A DNA stretch of 12,166 bases from Embleya sp040605455. GTDB taxonomy: Bacteria; Actinomycetota; Actinomycetes; Streptomycetales; Streptomycetaceae. Position numbers and translations under genes: made by a program. Within the stretch, counting starts at the first letter, position 1; every line of letters begins with the position of its first letter. The stretch spans positions 1 to 12,166 of the forward strand of contig NZ_JBEXCV010000210.1 in assembly GCF_040605455.1 (NCBI RefSeq). Direction: 5' to 3'. Under the pieces are notes generated by a model. The model had not been told where the DNA came from. It made no database searches and saw only the letters and a list, made by a program, of their open reading frames with translations. Positions 1 to 5,371 of the stretch are shown here, piece after piece.

Positions 1-1
1 G

Positions 2-13
2 GCTCTTCCGATC
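2..13 (+). other. Adapter-like 12-mer at the window edge
   Basis: Positions 2-13 read GCTCTTCCGATC, which equals the first 12 of the 13 bases shared by the 3' ends of the standard Illumina TruSeq adapters. It sits at the extreme edge, directly before a copy of sequence found elsewhere in the window (15-68). This suggests untrimmed adapter in an assembled contig end. A chance match in GC-rich DNA cannot be excluded. Confidence 0.6.
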
Positions 14-14
14 G

Positions 15-68
15 GGCCCGCCTGGTGGCGGCCGGACTGGTCGTGGAGCACACGCCGGGCGCGGCGGC
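15..68 (+). repeat. 54-bp direct repeat, left copy (3' end of Eis-like gene)
   Basis: Positions 15-68 are identical to 11979-12032, inside the C-terminal codons of the Eis-family gene. In the matching frame this copy reads ARLVAAGLVVEHTPGAAA. After position 68 the identity breaks, but weak codon-level resemblance continues to about position 96 (A-A, R and D still align). The copy is joined downstream to an unrelated coding 3' end. It is either an assembly or ligation chimera, or a fragment of a second gene of the family. Confidence 0.85.
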
Positions 69-100
69 GACTCCGAGCGCGGCGCCGCGCCCGGACGTCG

Positions 101-229
101 CCGAAGTTCTCCATCCGGCCCTCGTCTCGGGTGCGCGTCCGGCACGTGTCGCCGTACGGCGGGGCGACCCGCACCACGTGCAACGGCACGGCCTGGACGT
201 ACTACCAGGCGGTCAAGGTCCTCGGCTGA
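101..229 (+). CDS. 3' end of an unidentified protein (partial)
   Basis: The frame ending at TGA 227-229 is open to the left edge. From about position 101 its codons end in G or C in 39 of 40 cases, which is strong coding character. The readable C-terminus ends with a Tyr-Gly-Gly patch, a single Cys in TTCNGTAW, then YYQAVKVLG. It resembles the end of a secreted or surface protein, but I do not recognise the family. The 5' part is missing: between roughly 69 and 100 the sequence switches from the Eis-like repeat, which is in a different frame, to this gene. The true upstream sequence is therefore probably absent from the window. The gene ends 130 bp before the next start and is separated from it by an ECF41-type promoter. 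Confidence 0.5.
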   Translation, partial: PKFSIRPSSRVRVRHVSPYGGATRTTCNGTAWTYYQAVKVLG

Positions 230-260
230 CGACCGCGGTCGAAAGATTCCTCCCGTTCCC

Positions 261-287
261 TGTCACACGTTCGCGGGTTGCTCCGTC
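261..287 (+). promoter_or_regulatory. ECF41-type sigma factor promoter
   Basis: TGTCACA at 261-267 is followed by exactly 16 bases and then CGTC at 284-287. This is the described ECF41 (SigJ-type) promoter consensus. Such promoters normally precede carboxymuconolactone decarboxylase, oxidoreductase or epimerase genes, and the next gene (start 360) is a carboxymuconolactone-decarboxylase-like protein. Transcription should start near 294-296, leaving a 5' UTR of about 65 nt. The cognate sigma gene is not in the window. Confidence 0.8.
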
Positions 288-359
288 AGTGCTGTGTAGG
301 ACCCCGCAGGGCCGGAACGGCATCGCCGACCGGCTCGCCCACACACTGGAGGAGACGTC

Positions 360-821
360 ATGACCGCTCGGATGAAGAACCCCGCGATGGTGCTGCCCGA
401 CGCGATGAAGGGGATCCAGAACATCTACAAGGCGATGTACGCGGGCGGTGTGCAGCCGCAGATCCTGGAGCTGGTCCACCTGCGCGCCAGCCAGATCAAC
501 GGCTGCGGCGCCTGTGTGTTCGCCGGTGTGACGAGCGCGAAGAAGTCCGGCGAGAGCGACGAGCGGCTGCACGCGGTGGCCGCCTGGCGGGAGGCGTCGT
601 TCTTCACGGATGCCGAGCGCGCCGCGTTGGCGCTGACCGAGGCGTCGACGCGGCTGGCCGACCATTCCGGGCAGGCCGTGTCGGACGCGCTGTGGGACGA
701 GGTGGCCGACCACTTCGACGAGCAGCAGCTCTCCGCGATCATCCTGATGATCTCGGTGACGAACTTCTTCAACCGCATCAACACCACCATCCAGGAGCCC
801 GCCGGCGCGACCTGGAGCTGA
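360..821 (+). CDS. Carboxymuconolactone decarboxylase / AhpD-like family protein
   Basis: A 153-residue, mostly helical protein of the CMD/AhpD alkylhydroperoxidase superfamily. The diagnostic core is the segment E37-LVHLRASQINGC-GAC with the redox CxxC at Cys49 and Cys52. Family members with an intact site reduce peroxides through this Cys pair, assisted by Glu and a His four residues after the second Cys. Here that position is Gly56, so the usual His is missing and the exact activity is uncertain. The downstream segment (KKSGESDERLHAVAAWRE, FFTDAERAALALTEA) is typical of the COE-type CMD proteins that ECF41 sigma factors control. The ATG at 360 is preceded by GGAGGAG at 348-354. It appears monocistronic: it lies behind an ECF41 promoter and is followed by a strong hairpin. 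It probably acts in the cytoplasm. Confidence 0.88.
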   Translation: MTARMKNPAMVLPDAMKGIQNIYKAMYAGGVQPQILELVHLRASQINGCGACVFAGVTSAKKSGESDERLHAVAAWREASFFTDAERAALALTEASTRLADHSGQAVSDALWDEVADHFDEQQLSAIILMISVTNFFNRINTTIQEPAGATWS

Positions 822-850
822 CCGCACCCGGCGGTGGCGGTACGACCGGA

Positions 851-888
851 CCCGACCGGCGACCTCGGCATCGGGGTCGCCGGTCGGG
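851..888 (+). terminator. Strong hairpin terminator after the CMD gene
   Basis: Perfect 14-bp inverted repeat, 851-864 with 875-888, around a 10-base loop, 29 bp after the CMD stop codon. There is no T-tract, as is common for actinomycete terminators. Confidence 0.75.
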
Positions 889-994
889 CTCGGGTCCGAG
901 CCATCCACACCTTCGGGCGCGCAACCGTCATCCGATCGGGTGGAACGCACGCCGATGCCCCGAGCGAGCCATGCCCCCGAACTATCAAGGAGGC

Positions 995-1240
995 ATGAAC
1001 GACGAGTCGAGTTCGACGGTGACGCGCCCGCCCGACCCGGGGACGGGGTCGTACGGGTGCGCGCCCGGGGCACCGCGGCAGATGTGGCCGGTCGGCGTGG
1101 GCGCGACCCCGGTGTTCGATTCGCTGGTGCGCGAGTGGGCCGAGACCACTCGCCAGATGCCGCAGGCGGCACCCACGTACAGCTGCGCCTCCTGCCGTCT
1201 GCCGCATCCGCCGGCGCCGTGGGGGCCACCGACGCCGTAG
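995..1240 (+). CDS. Small hypothetical protein with a CxxC pair
   Basis: An 81-residue protein that I do not recognise. The coding frame is supported by consistently G/C-ending codons throughout. Its middle (QMWPVGVGATPVFDSLVREW) looks like a short structured segment with an amphipathic helix. The C-terminal third carries CASC (a CxxC) followed by a proline-rich tail, so a metal-binding or redox role is conceivable but unproven. Start choice: ATG 995 has AAGGAGG at 987-993, only one base away, which is unusually tight. An in-frame ATG at 971 (24 bp upstream) lacks a clear ribosome site, and an in-frame GTG lies at 1019. The true start could be any of these. There is no signal peptide or membrane segment. 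Confidence 0.55.
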   Translation: MNDESSSTVTRPPDPGTGSYGCAPGAPRQMWPVGVGATPVFDSLVREWAETTRQMPQAAPTYSCASCRLPHPPAPWGPPTP

Positions 1241-1292
1241 GGCGTGCTGTCGCGAGCTTCGCCCGCGTCGGCTACGGCCCCGGGCTTGTTCG

Positions 1293-1309
1293 TCCCGCGG
1301 ATCGCGGGA
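1293..1309 (+). terminator. Short GC-rich hairpin
   Basis: TCCCGCG (1293-1299) pairs with CGCGGGA (1303-1309) around a 3-base loop. It lies 53 bp after the stop of the small CxxC gene and before the ribosome site of the DUF308 gene. It could be a weak terminator or a 5' leader structure. Nothing else is evident in the 182-bp gap. Confidence 0.35.
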
Positions 1310-1422
1310 GCGGGCGCCGACGCGGAGGCGCGCTCGTGGCGTGCGTGCGACGGTGGGCGGGAGTGGACGCGGGCCGCTCGCCGGATCCGGGTGGGCGCGA
1401 GCGTCGATCACCGGGAGGAAAC

Positions 1423-2052
1423 ATGTCTCCGATCTCTCGTGGCCTCGGGAACCGGTCGGCGGGATCCGCATGGGGGTCGTCGGGGGTGTCGCGCGTACTG
1501 CTCGTGCTCGCGCTCGCCTCGGTGATCCTCGGCGCGGTCGTGCTGGCCTGGCCGACCCAGACGGTGCGCGTGATCGCCATCCTGTTCGGCTTGTATTTGC
1601 TGGTCAGCGGCCTGATGCAGCTCGCGCTGGGCGCGGGTGGCCTGTTCGCGGGCGGCCTGCGGGTGGTGCTGATCGTCAGCGGCCTGCTGTCGGTGGTGCT
1701 GGGCATCCTGTGTCTGGGCGGCGGCTCGCGCTCGGTCACCGTGCTGGCCGTCTGGATCGGTATCGGCTGGCTCGTGCGCGGCATCGCCGAACTGGCGGGC
1801 GCGGCGGCCACCGGCGGATTGCCCGGCCGGGGCTGGATGGTGTTCTTCGGGAGCCTGGACATCGTCGCGGGCATCGTGCTGATCGCCGCCCCGGTGACGA
1901 GTACCAAGGTGTTGGCCGTACTCGCCGGCATCGTGCTGATCGTGTTGGGTCTGCTCGGGGCGTTGGCGGCGATCGGCGTGGGCCGAGGCCCGACCCGCGC
2001 GGACGCGACCTGGCAGGCGGGTTCGGCGTCGCGGTCCTCGCGGCTGCCCTGA
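1423..2052 (+). CDS. DUF308/HdeD-like integral membrane protein
   Basis: A 209-residue, very hydrophobic protein. After a short polar N-terminus (MSPISRGLGNRSAGS) come about six membrane helices: roughly residues 24-43, 48-70, 75-95, 103-120, 132-150 and 156-178. A polar cytoplasmic tail follows. Helix pairs with the pattern GxVVLAWPTQT...LFGLYLLVSGLMQL and a related second half (DIVAGIVLIAAP...) match the repeated two-helix unit of the DUF308/HdeD membrane family. Some relatives are linked to acid stress, but the function here is unknown. The ATG at 1423 has a good ribosome site, GGGAGG at 1413-1418. No partner gene is evident; the next plus-strand gene, vanR, starts 264 bp on under its own promoter. 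Confidence 0.8.
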   Translation: MSPISRGLGNRSAGSAWGSSGVSRVLLVLALASVILGAVVLAWPTQTVRVIAILFGLYLLVSGLMQLALGAGGLFAGGLRVVLIVSGLLSVVLGILCLGGGSRSVTVLAVWIGIGWLVRGIAELAGAAATGGLPGRGWMVFFGSLDIVAGIVLIAAPVTSTKVLAVLAGIVLIVLGLLGALAAIGVGRGPTRADATWQAGSASRSSRLP

Positions 2053-2230
2053 ACGCGGGGCCGACGCGGCGAAGCGCGGCCGAACAGGACCTGGTCGCAC
2101 GGCAGTTGGGTGACCGGCAGCCGAGAGCGCCGAGCAGCGTCGGGCCGGCGATCGCAAGGGCCGCGAGGAGGGTCGATCGGTTACGGCGGTCCGCGGCGCG
2201 GGGCTTTTCGCTGAAGGTCCTGAAGGTCAT
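2053..2230 (-). pseudogene. Truncated minus-strand ORF with signal-anchor N-terminus
   Basis: An ATG at 2230 (minus strand) opens a frame starting MTFRTFSEKPRAADRRNRS. A hydrophobic segment follows (residues about 20-37, LLAALAIAGPTLLGALG, then Cys), like a signal anchor or loose lipobox. Codons are still G/C-rich at the third position for about 44 codons. The frame then runs on antisense to the DUF308 gene as far as position 1736, where it looks like shadow, so only the 5' end of a real gene seems to survive. Two things argue that the start was real. It lies at exactly the same distance from the 2264-2294 element as the vanH and vanK starts lie from theirs. Its first codons (MT[F]...SE.PR) also resemble VanH MTYSEPPR after removal of a 9-bp tandem duplication. 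The -10-like hexamer is degenerate (TCGACC versus TTGACT). The original product is unknown; a membrane-anchored resistance accessory protein is possible. Confidence 0.35.
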
Positions 2231-2254
2231 GCCCGCGGTCGAGGCCGCGGCATG
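2228..2254 (+). other. Hairpin-forming inverted repeat upstream of vanR
   Basis: CATGCCCGCGG and CCGCGGCATG flank a 6-base loop, with one bulged C. This is a strong stem between the DUF308 gene and the vanR operator. It could terminate read-through from 1423-2052 into vanR. It also covers the ATG and -10 region of the truncated minus-strand ORF. Confidence 0.45.
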
Positions 2255-2263
2255 TCGCCGTCC

Positions 2264-2294
2264 CGTATGAGGTTTTCGATACGACGACGATATG
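2264..2294 (-). promoter_or_regulatory. Putative VanR operator, copy 1 (vanR side, inverted)
   Basis: Read on the minus strand this 31-mer matches the vanK-upstream copy at 28 of 31 positions. The core is TATCG-N6-TATCG-AAAA, two half-sites with an 11-bp period as OmpR/PhoB-type regulators prefer, followed by a CATACG end. It lies 10 nt upstream of the vanR -10-like hexamer, overlapping the expected -35 region. This suggests autoregulated activation of vanRS. On the other face, 21 nt away, is the degenerate promoter of the truncated ORF at 2230. Confidence 0.7.
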
Positions 2295-2304
2295 TCGGGG
2301 CTCG

Positions 2305-2310
2305 TAGCCT
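2305..2310 (+). promoter_or_regulatory. vanR -10 hexamer (leaderless start)
   Basis: TAGCCT matches the actinobacterial TANNNT -10 consensus and occupies exactly -12 to -7 relative to the A of the vanR ATG (2317). No usable Shine-Dalgarno sequence exists: CGGAG ends one base before the ATG. The mRNA is therefore probably leaderless. Confidence 0.6.
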
Positions 2311-2316
2311 CGGAGT

Positions 2317-3012
2317 ATGCGTGTGTTGATCGTCGAGGACGAGCCCTATATGGCGCAGGCCATCTGCGATGGCCTGCGCCTGGAAGCCATCGCGGCGGAC
2401 ATCGCAGGTGACGGCGATACCGCGCTGGAACTGCTGAGTATCAATACGTACGACATCGCCGTCCTCGACCGGGACATTCCCGGGCCCAGCGGTGACGAGG
2501 TCGCCAAGAGCATCGTCGCCTCCGGTAGTGGCATGCCGATCCTCATACTCACCGCTGCCGACCGTCTCGACGACAAGGCCACCGGGTTCGAGCTCGGCGC
2601 CGATGACTACCTCACGAAGCCGTTCGAACTTCAGGAACTCGTGCTCAGGCTCAGGGCACTTGACCGCAGACGTGCGCACAGCAGGCCGCCCGTGCGGGAG
2701 ATCGCGGGTCTGCGGCTTGACCCGTTCCGCCGGGAGGTCCACCGCGACGGCCGCTATGTCGCGCTCACGAGGAAGCAGTTCGCCGTACTCGAAGTCCTCA
2801 TCGCCGCCGAGGGCGGTGTCGTCAGCGCCGAGGAACTGCTGGAGCGGGCCTGGGACGAGAACGCCGACCCGTTCACCAACGCCGTACGGATCACCGTCTC
2901 AGCCCTGCGCAAACGGCTCGGCGAACCCTGGATCATCGCCACCGTGCCAGGCGTCGGCTACCGCATCGACACCGCACCCGGCACCGGACGCGAGGGGCAG
3001 AGCCGTGGCTAG
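2317..3012 (+). CDS. vanR: VanR response regulator of glycopeptide resistance
   Basis: A 231-residue OmpR/PhoB-family DNA-binding response regulator. The receiver domain (about 1-118) shows the acidic pocket E7/D8, the phospho-acceptor Asp51 in LDRDIPG, Thr79 and Lys101 in KPF. The winged-helix effector domain (about 128-217) has the typical LTRKQFAVLEVL and NAVRITVSALRKRLG...VPGVGYRI signatures. It is very similar to the VanR I recall from Streptomyces coelicolor. In that system phospho-VanR activates the van genes when VanS senses vancomycin. It should bind the three 31-bp elements in this window, including the one before its own gene. The start at ATG 2317 fits the conserved N-terminus MRVLIVEDEP. 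Its last 8 nt overlap the vanS start, so translation is coupled. Confidence 0.95.
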   Translation: MRVLIVEDEPYMAQAICDGLRLEAIAADIAGDGDTALELLSINTYDIAVLDRDIPGPSGDEVAKSIVASGSGMPILILTAADRLDDKATGFELGADDYLTKPFELQELVLRLRALDRRRAHSRPPVREIAGLRLDPFRREVHRDGRYVALTRKQFAVLEVLIAAEGGVVSAEELLERAWDENADPFTNAVRITVSALRKRLGEPWIIATVPGVGYRIDTAPGTGREGQSRG

Positions 3013-4117
3013 GCAGCCTGGCGTGAGCGTGCGCGTCAAGCTCACCCTCAGCTACGCCGGATTCCTCATGCTGGCCGGCGCCCTGCTGATGGGGGCGGTG
3101 TGGGTGTTCCTCCTGAGGTACGTCCCCGACCGGGCGATGCTCTACAACCCCGATGACAGGCTCAATGGCGGTGTTTTCCCCATCCGGTCCGCTCTTCTGA
3201 ACGAATTCGCTCCGAGGGCAGCCGCAGTACTGGCATTCCTGCTGGTGTTCGGCCTCGTGGGAGGGTGGATCCTCGCCGGCCGCATGCTCGCTCCGCTGAC
3301 CCACATCACGGACGCCACCCGCATGGCCACCAACGGATCGCTCTCCCACCGCATCCGGCTGCCGGGTCGCGGGGACGAGTTCCGCGAACTCGCCGATGCC
3401 TTCGACATCATGCTGGAGCGGCTCGAAGCACACGTCGCCGAGCAGCAGAGATTCGCCGCCAACGCCTCGCATGAACTGCGCACGCCGCTGGCGACCACGC
3501 AGGCTCTTCTCGACGTGGCGCGCAACGATCCGCACCACGACACCGACGAGCTCGTCGAGCGCCTTCGCGTCGTCAACGCCCGGGCGATCGACCTCACCGA
3601 GGCGCTGCTCGTGCTCAGCCGCGCCGATAAGCAGGCCTTCACCCGGGAGCCCGTCGACCTGTCCCTGCTCGTGGAAGAGGCCGCCGAGACACTGCTCCCG
3701 CTCGCCGAGAAGCGCGGGGTCGCCATCGACACCACCGGTGACATCGCCACGGCTTCCGGGTCGCCGGCGCTGCTGTTGCAGATGACGACGAACCTCGTGC
3801 ACAACGCCATCGTGCACAACCTGCCCGAACGCGGTTCGGTGTGGGTCCGCACCGGCGTCCGCTCCGGGAGCGTGGTACTCACTGTCGAGAACAGCGGGGA
3901 GAAGCTCTCCCCAGAGTTGGTCTCGATCCTGACCGAACCGTTTCAGCGCGGCACCGAACGCATCCACAACGACCACGCCGGGGTCGGCCTCGGCCTGGCT
4001 ATCGTCCAGCGGATCGTCCACGTACACGACGGATCCCTCACCCTCACCCCGCGCGCCGACGGCGGCCTGCGCATCGCCGTTCAACTGCCCGCCTCAGCAC
4101 CGCATTCAGCCGAGTAG
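3005..4117 (+). CDS. vanS: VanS sensor histidine kinase
   Basis: A 370-residue membrane histidine kinase. TM1 is at about residues 15-38. A short extracytoplasmic loop of about 35 residues follows (PDRAMLYNPDDR...FPIRSALL). TM2 is at about 70-92 and the HAMP segment at about 93-145. The H-box has the phospho-accepting His156 (ASHELRTPLA), the N-box is near 263-271 (NLVHNAIVHN), and the ATP-lid glycine motif GVGLGLAIV is at 326-334. It phosphorylates VanR in response to glycopeptide and, in the family, acts as a VanR phosphatase without drug. The short sensor loop is of the S. coelicolor type rather than the long enterococcal type, so vancomycin responsiveness is the likely phenotype (inference). 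GTG 3005 is chosen because GAGGGG lies at 2992-2997, 7 nt upstream. It overlaps vanR by 8 nt. Confidence 0.94.
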   Translation: MARQPGVSVRVKLTLSYAGFLMLAGALLMGAVWVFLLRYVPDRAMLYNPDDRLNGGVFPIRSALLNEFAPRAAAVLAFLLVFGLVGGWILAGRMLAPLTHITDATRMATNGSLSHRIRLPGRGDEFRELADAFDIMLERLEAHVAEQQRFAANASHELRTPLATTQALLDVARNDPHHDTDELVERLRVVNARAIDLTEALLVLSRADKQAFTREPVDLSLLVEEAAETLLPLAEKRGVAIDTTGDIATASGSPALLLQMTTNLVHNAIVHNLPERGSVWVRTGVRSGSVVLTVENSGEKLSPELVSILTEPFQRGTERIHNDHAGVGLGLAIVQRIVHVHDGSLTLTPRADGGLRIAVQLPASAPHSAE

Positions 4118-4133
4118 TTCAGGAACTTGATCA

Positions 4134-5255
4134 GTGAGTGAAGCAAGACAAGACGTTGCGGACGCGCGGCAGCGGGTCGAAGCGGAGGGGCGCGCCGGGA
4201 CCGCCGTGAACGCCGAAACCGCCGAGACCACCAAGACCACAGTGAAGCGCTCGGTCATCCACCGGGCGATCGGCAGCCTGTCCCGGCCGGGGCCGTGGAA
4301 ACGCGGCCGGTTGCTCGCGGCGCCGGCGCTACTGCTCGGCCTGCTCCTGCTGCTGCATACGCGGATACCGAACCGGATCGGGAACATCGGCAGTCTGGTG
4401 GAGACCACCCTGCCGTGGTTCGGCGTGTTCATCCCGGTGCTGTTCGCCGGGGCACTGTGGCGTCGGTCCGCCTCCGCGGTGGTCGCGCTGCTGCTGCCGG
4501 TCGTGACGTGGGTGAGCCTCTTCGGCGGGCTACTCATCGACAAGTCACGGCCGGGCGGCGACCTCACTGTGGTCGGCCACAACGTCGACGCCGACAACCC
4601 GGACCCCGCCGGCACCGCCCGCGACCTGGCCGCCTCCGGCGCGGACCTGTTGGCCCTGGAGGAGATCACCGCACAGGCGAAGCCGACGTACGAGAAGGAA
4701 CTGGCGAAGGCGTACCCCTACCACTCGGTACAGGGCACGGTCGGGCTGTGGAGCAAGCTGCCGCTGTCGGATATCCGGCCGGTCGACATCGCGCAGGACG
4801 TCGGGCCGCTGGGGGACTCCAAGGCTGCCGACGTCAAGCTGGCCGACAACCGGGCGCTGCGTGCCACGGTGGCCACCGACCACGGGCCGCTGGCCGTGTA
4901 TGTGGCCCATCTGGGATCCGTTCGCGTGAATCCCAGGGGAGGCTTCCGGACGGCGAGCCGGGACAGGAACGCCGAGGCGCTCGCCAAGGCCGTCGCCGCC
5001 GAGCAGAACAAGCGGGTGGCGCTGCTCGGCGACATGAACGGCACCACGGACGACCGCGCGCTCGACGGCATCACCTCGCAGCTGCACTCGGCCCAGGACG
5101 CGGCCGGGAACGGCTTCGGCTTCAGCTGGCCGGCGAAGTTCCCGATGGTACGGATCGACCAGATCCTCACCCGGGGCGTGGAGCCGCGGAGTTCGTGGGT
5201 GCTGCCGGCCACCGGGAGCGACCACCGGCCGGTGGCGGCCCGCGTCAGCTGGTGA
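4134..5255 (+). CDS. vanJ: VanJ membrane endo/exonuclease/phosphatase-fold protein
   Basis: 373 residues with an unusually polar 50-residue N-terminus. Three membrane helices follow (about 60-76, 93-109 and 113-135), then an extracytoplasmic endonuclease/exonuclease/phosphatase domain. Catalytic motifs are intact: Asn150 (GHNVDADN), Glu176/177 (LALEEI), His259 (VAHLG), Asp300/Asn302 (LGDMNGT), Asp342 (RIDQIL) and Ser362-Asp363-His364 (GSDHRPV). S. coelicolor VanJ is reported to confer teicoplanin resistance and to act on undecaprenyl pyrophosphate. The GTG start lies 17 nt after the vanS stop, with AGGAA (4121-4125) as a weak ribosome site. GTG 4242 is an alternative start that would shorten the polar N-terminus. 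No copy of the 31-bp operator precedes it, so it probably belongs to a vanRSJ transcript. Confidence 0.88.
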   Translation: MSEARQDVADARQRVEAEGRAGTAVNAETAETTKTTVKRSVIHRAIGSLSRPGPWKRGRLLAAPALLLGLLLLLHTRIPNRIGNIGSLVETTLPWFGVFIPVLFAGALWRRSASAVVALLLPVVTWVSLFGGLLIDKSRPGGDLTVVGHNVDADNPDPAGTARDLAASGADLLALEEITAQAKPTYEKELAKAYPYHSVQGTVGLWSKLPLSDIRPVDIAQDVGPLGDSKAADVKLADNRALRATVATDHGPLAVYVAHLGSVRVNPRGGFRTASRDRNAEALAKAVAAEQNKRVALLGDMNGTTDDRALDGITSQLHSAQDAAGNGFGFSWPAKFPMVRIDQILTRGVEPRSSWVLPATGSDHRPVAARVSW

Positions 5256-5277
5256 CCGCATCCCGGTACGGGACGTG

Positions 5278-5305
5278 CCGGAACAGGCTGGACCGAAAGT
5301 TCCGG
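5278..5305 (+). terminator. Hairpin between vanJ and vanK
   Basis: CCGGAAC (5278-5284) can pair with GTTCCGG (5299-5305) over a 14-base loop, just after the vanJ stop and immediately before the vanK operator. It may insulate vanK from vanJ transcription. Confidence 0.4.
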
Positions 5306-5307
5306 AA

Positions 5308-5338
5308 CATATCGCCGGCGTATCGAAAACCGCATACG
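5308..5338 (+). promoter_or_regulatory. Putative VanR operator, copy 2 (vanK)
   Basis: The 31-mer has two TATCG half-sites 11 bp apart (5310 and 5321) and ends in CATACG. It matches copy 1 (reverse complement) at 28 of 31 positions and copy 3 at 26 of 31. It ends 21 nt before the vanK -10-like hexamer, so it abuts the expected -35 position as for class II activators. The region from here to the ATG aligns without gaps to the vanH promoter (about 48 of 62 identical). Confidence 0.7.
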
Positions 5339-5359
5339 CGCCCGCAACACCGCATTGCC

Positions 5360-5365
5360 TTGACT
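5360..5365 (+). promoter_or_regulatory. vanK -10-like hexamer (leaderless start)
   Basis: TTGACT lies exactly at -12 to -7 relative to the vanK ATG (5372), the -10 position if transcription starts at the A of the ATG. There is no Shine-Dalgarno sequence. It resembles a -35 hexamer but is too close to the start codon to act as one. Confidence 0.5.
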
Positions 5366-5371
5366 GGCGGC

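Noticed and set aside
940..1422. Upstream extension of the DUF308 frame to 940
   Set aside because: The extension is arginine/glycine-rich shadow of the small CxxC gene, and a good ribosome site marks ATG 1423.
425..1471. Long open frames antisense to the CMD, small CxxC and DUF308 genes
   Set aside because: They arise from the high G+C content, have arginine/proline-rich compositions, show no family motifs, and lie opposite genes with clear domains or codon bias.
2933..4084. 383-codon open frame antisense to vanS
   Set aside because: vanS shows every kinase motif in the plus-strand frame; the antisense product is low-complexity and motif-free.
5299..5308. GTTCCGGAAC palindrome as a separate operator of vanK
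   Set aside because: It is absent from the vanH and vanR upstream regions and is explained by the hairpin after vanJ, so there is no support for a second regulator.
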